Origin: Nitratifractor sp.
GTDB taxonomy: Bacteria; Campylobacterota; Campylobacteria; Campylobacterales; Sulfurovaceae
Assembly: GCA_015485845.1 (NCBI GenBank)
Contig: WFSU01000070.1
Coordinates: 1-20,380, forward strand
Reading direction: 5' to 3'
DNA: 20,380 nucleotides
The position numbers were made by a program, and so were the translations under genes. Below are positions 19,271 through 20,380 of the stretch, in pieces (position 1 is the stretch's first letter; each line of letters begins with the position of its first letter). A model generated the notes under the pieces. That model searched no databases, was not told the DNA's origin, and was given only the letters and a program-made list of their open reading frames with translations.

Positions 19271-19720
19271 ATGAGTCAAAACATACCTGGAACCGCCAAA
19301 AAAGGGATCCACGAACTTGGCGCCGAGAAAAAAGTCGGTTGGGATGAAGTCACACAGGGGGTCGTCCTTGAGCCCTTTGCCGAGCCGGTCAAAGACGTCG
19401 CACATATCCGCCCGGAAGAGCGCGACTACACCGATTTCAGCTCCTACACGGCGACCGTCGCCTCCTGGCGGGTATTGAAGCCTGTGTACAACAGCGACAT
19501 TTGCATCGACTGTCAAAATTGCTGGGTCTGGTGCCCCGATACCTCCATCATCTCCCGCGACAAACAAATGCTTGGGATCGACTATGACCACTGTAAAGGC
19601 TGCGGCGTGTGTGCCGAAGTGTGCCCCACCAATCCCAAGTCTCTGGTAATGTTCGACACCAATGAAGATCTCGACGTCGCCCTCTCCCAGTGGCCCGAGA
19701 AAAAGAGAAAAGAGAAATAA
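19271..19720 (+). CDS. porD: Pyruvate/2-oxoacid:ferredoxin oxidoreductase delta subunit (2[4Fe-4S])
   Basis: The 149-residue protein starts nine bases after the gamma subunit. Two ferredoxin motifs, CIDCQNCWVWCP (about residues 77-88) and CKGCGVCAEVCP (about 107-118), hold two [4Fe-4S] clusters that pass electrons from the thiamine site to the external carrier. The N-terminal 70 residues before the clusters (with VGWDEVTQG) are typical of POR delta subunits. The Lys/Glu-rich end KKRKEK is followed by the alpha subunit gene. Confidence 0.93.
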   Translation: MSQNIPGTAKKGIHELGAEKKVGWDEVTQGVVLEPFAEPVKDVAHIRPEERDYTDFSSYTATVASWRVLKPVYNSDICIDCQNCWVWCPDTSIISRDKQMLGIDYDHCKGCGVCAEVCPTNPKSLVMFDTNEDLDVALSQWPEKKRKEK

Positions 19721-19730
19721 AGGATCCTGA

Positions 19731-20380
19731 ATGGCAAAAAAGTTTGAAATCAATGAAATAGAGGTTTGGGACGGCAACTATGCGGTGTCACAGGCACTGC
19801 GTCAGGCACAGATCGATGTCGTCGCCGCTTACCCCATCACCCCCTCGACCCCCATCGTCGAAGGGTACGGTTCGTACGTCGCCAACGGCTACGTCGATGG
19901 CGAATTCGTCATGGTCGAGTCTGAGCATGCTGCGATGTCTGCTTGTGTCGGTGCCGCTGCTGCCGGTGGGCGTGTCGCTACAGCGACTTCGTCTCAGGGA
20001 TTTGCTCTCATGGTGGAAGTCCTTTATCAGGCTTCCGGAATGCGCCAACCTATCGTCCTGACGGTAGCCAACCGCGCCCTGGCTTCTCCACTCAACGTCC
20101 GGGGCGATCACGCCGATATGTACCTCGGACGCGATGCCGGATGGATCAACATGGACGCGTTCAATGCCCAAGAAGCCTATGACCTGACCCTGTGCGCGTT
20201 CCCCATCGGTGAACACCTCGATGTCCGCCTGCCGGTCATGGTACACCAAGACGGATTTACCACGTCACACAAAGCACAAAAGATCAACCCATTGCAGGAT
20301 GAGGTCGCTTACAAATTCATTGGTGACTATGTCCCCGTCGATGAGATGCTCGACTTCTCCCGCGCGGTGACCCACGGTGC
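19731..20380 (+). CDS. porA: Pyruvate/2-oxoacid:ferredoxin oxidoreductase alpha subunit (3' truncated)
   Basis: ATG 19731 lies ten bases after porD with AAAGGAT before it, and the frame remains open to the window end (216 codons). DGNYAVSQALRQAQIDVVAA is followed by YPITPSTPIVE, the thiamine-diphosphate-interacting motif of POR alpha chains. MVESEHAAMSACVGAAAAGG, RVATATSSQGFALM and ANRALASPLNVRGDHADMY are further conserved segments. Gene order gamma-delta-alpha, presumably then beta, matches the porCDAB operons of Campylobacterota. The last base pair of the window falls inside a codon. Confidence 0.93.
   Translation, partial: MAKKFEINEIEVWDGNYAVSQALRQAQIDVVAAYPITPSTPIVEGYGSYVANGYVDGEFVMVESEHAAMSACVGAAAAGGRVATATSSQGFALMVEVLYQASGMRQPIVLTVANRALASPLNVRGDHADMYLGRDAGWINMDAFNAQEAYDLTLCAFPIGEHLDVRLPVMVHQDGFTTSHKAQKINPLQDEVAYKFIGDYVPVDEMLDFSRAVTHG

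Noticed and set aside
18992..19777. Minus-strand open frame of 261 codons
   Set aside because: It is antisense to porC, porD and the start of porA; those genes have motifs, spacing and ribosome binding sites.

Overview
This window looks like chromosome from a sulfur-metabolising, probably autotrophic member of the Campylobacterota (Sulfuricurvum/Sulfurimonas-like). That assignment is an inference from gene content: a polysulfide/thiosulfate-reductase-type psrABC operon, a sulfide:quinone-oxidoreductase-like flavoprotein, and a four-subunit pyruvate/2-oxoacid:ferredoxin oxidoreductase operon. I could run no database search.

Left part (1-8993): the 3' end of selB and the gene for selenocysteine tRNA (selC, anticodon UCA) are separated by an 8.6-kb integrative element. 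The element is bounded by a short direct repeat of the tRNA-Sec 3' end (313-328 and 8894-8913) and carries a P4-type tyrosine integrase beside selC. Inside it, a leftward operon (about 6486 to 3051) encodes an AlpA-type excisionase, a PD-(D/E)XK resolvase-like nuclease, a Rad52/ERF-like annealing protein, a YqaJ/lambda-type exonuclease, two unknown proteins and a lambda-O-like replication initiator with iterons inside its gene. A small Cro-like regulator (2462-2683, the only rightward gene of the element) is divergent from a second leftward operon (2293 to 584). That operon has a consensus promoter and a perfect palindromic operator, encodes four small unknown proteins, SSB and a 36-residue peptide. 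One AT-rich cargo gene of unknown function overlaps the integrase stop. No terminase, capsid, portal, tail, lysis or conjugation gene is present. The element therefore looks like a capsid-less satellite-like island, or a prophage reduced to replication and recombination functions. This is the most unusual part of the window.

Middle part (8994-15761): a leftward sulfur-energy cluster. An SQR-like flavoprotein is followed by an unlisted 50-residue gene. After a regulatory gap with a palindrome come psrA (Tat-exported molybdopterin subunit), psrB (four [4Fe-4S] clusters), psrC (NrfD-type membrane subunit) and a small secreted protein that resembles a cytochrome c without its haem motif.

Right part (15762-20380): an SbmA/BacA-type transporter, a HAD phosphatase, a PIN-toxin/antitoxin pair in toxin-first order, and the start of the por operon (gamma, delta and truncated alpha subunits). 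REP-like palindromes of the GGGACTTCAGTCCC type lie between these genes.

Together the host genes describe sulfide/polysulfide electron transfer at the quinone pool, reduced-ferredoxin-dependent carbon metabolism, and a selenoprotein-synthesis locus that a mobile element has used as its integration site.
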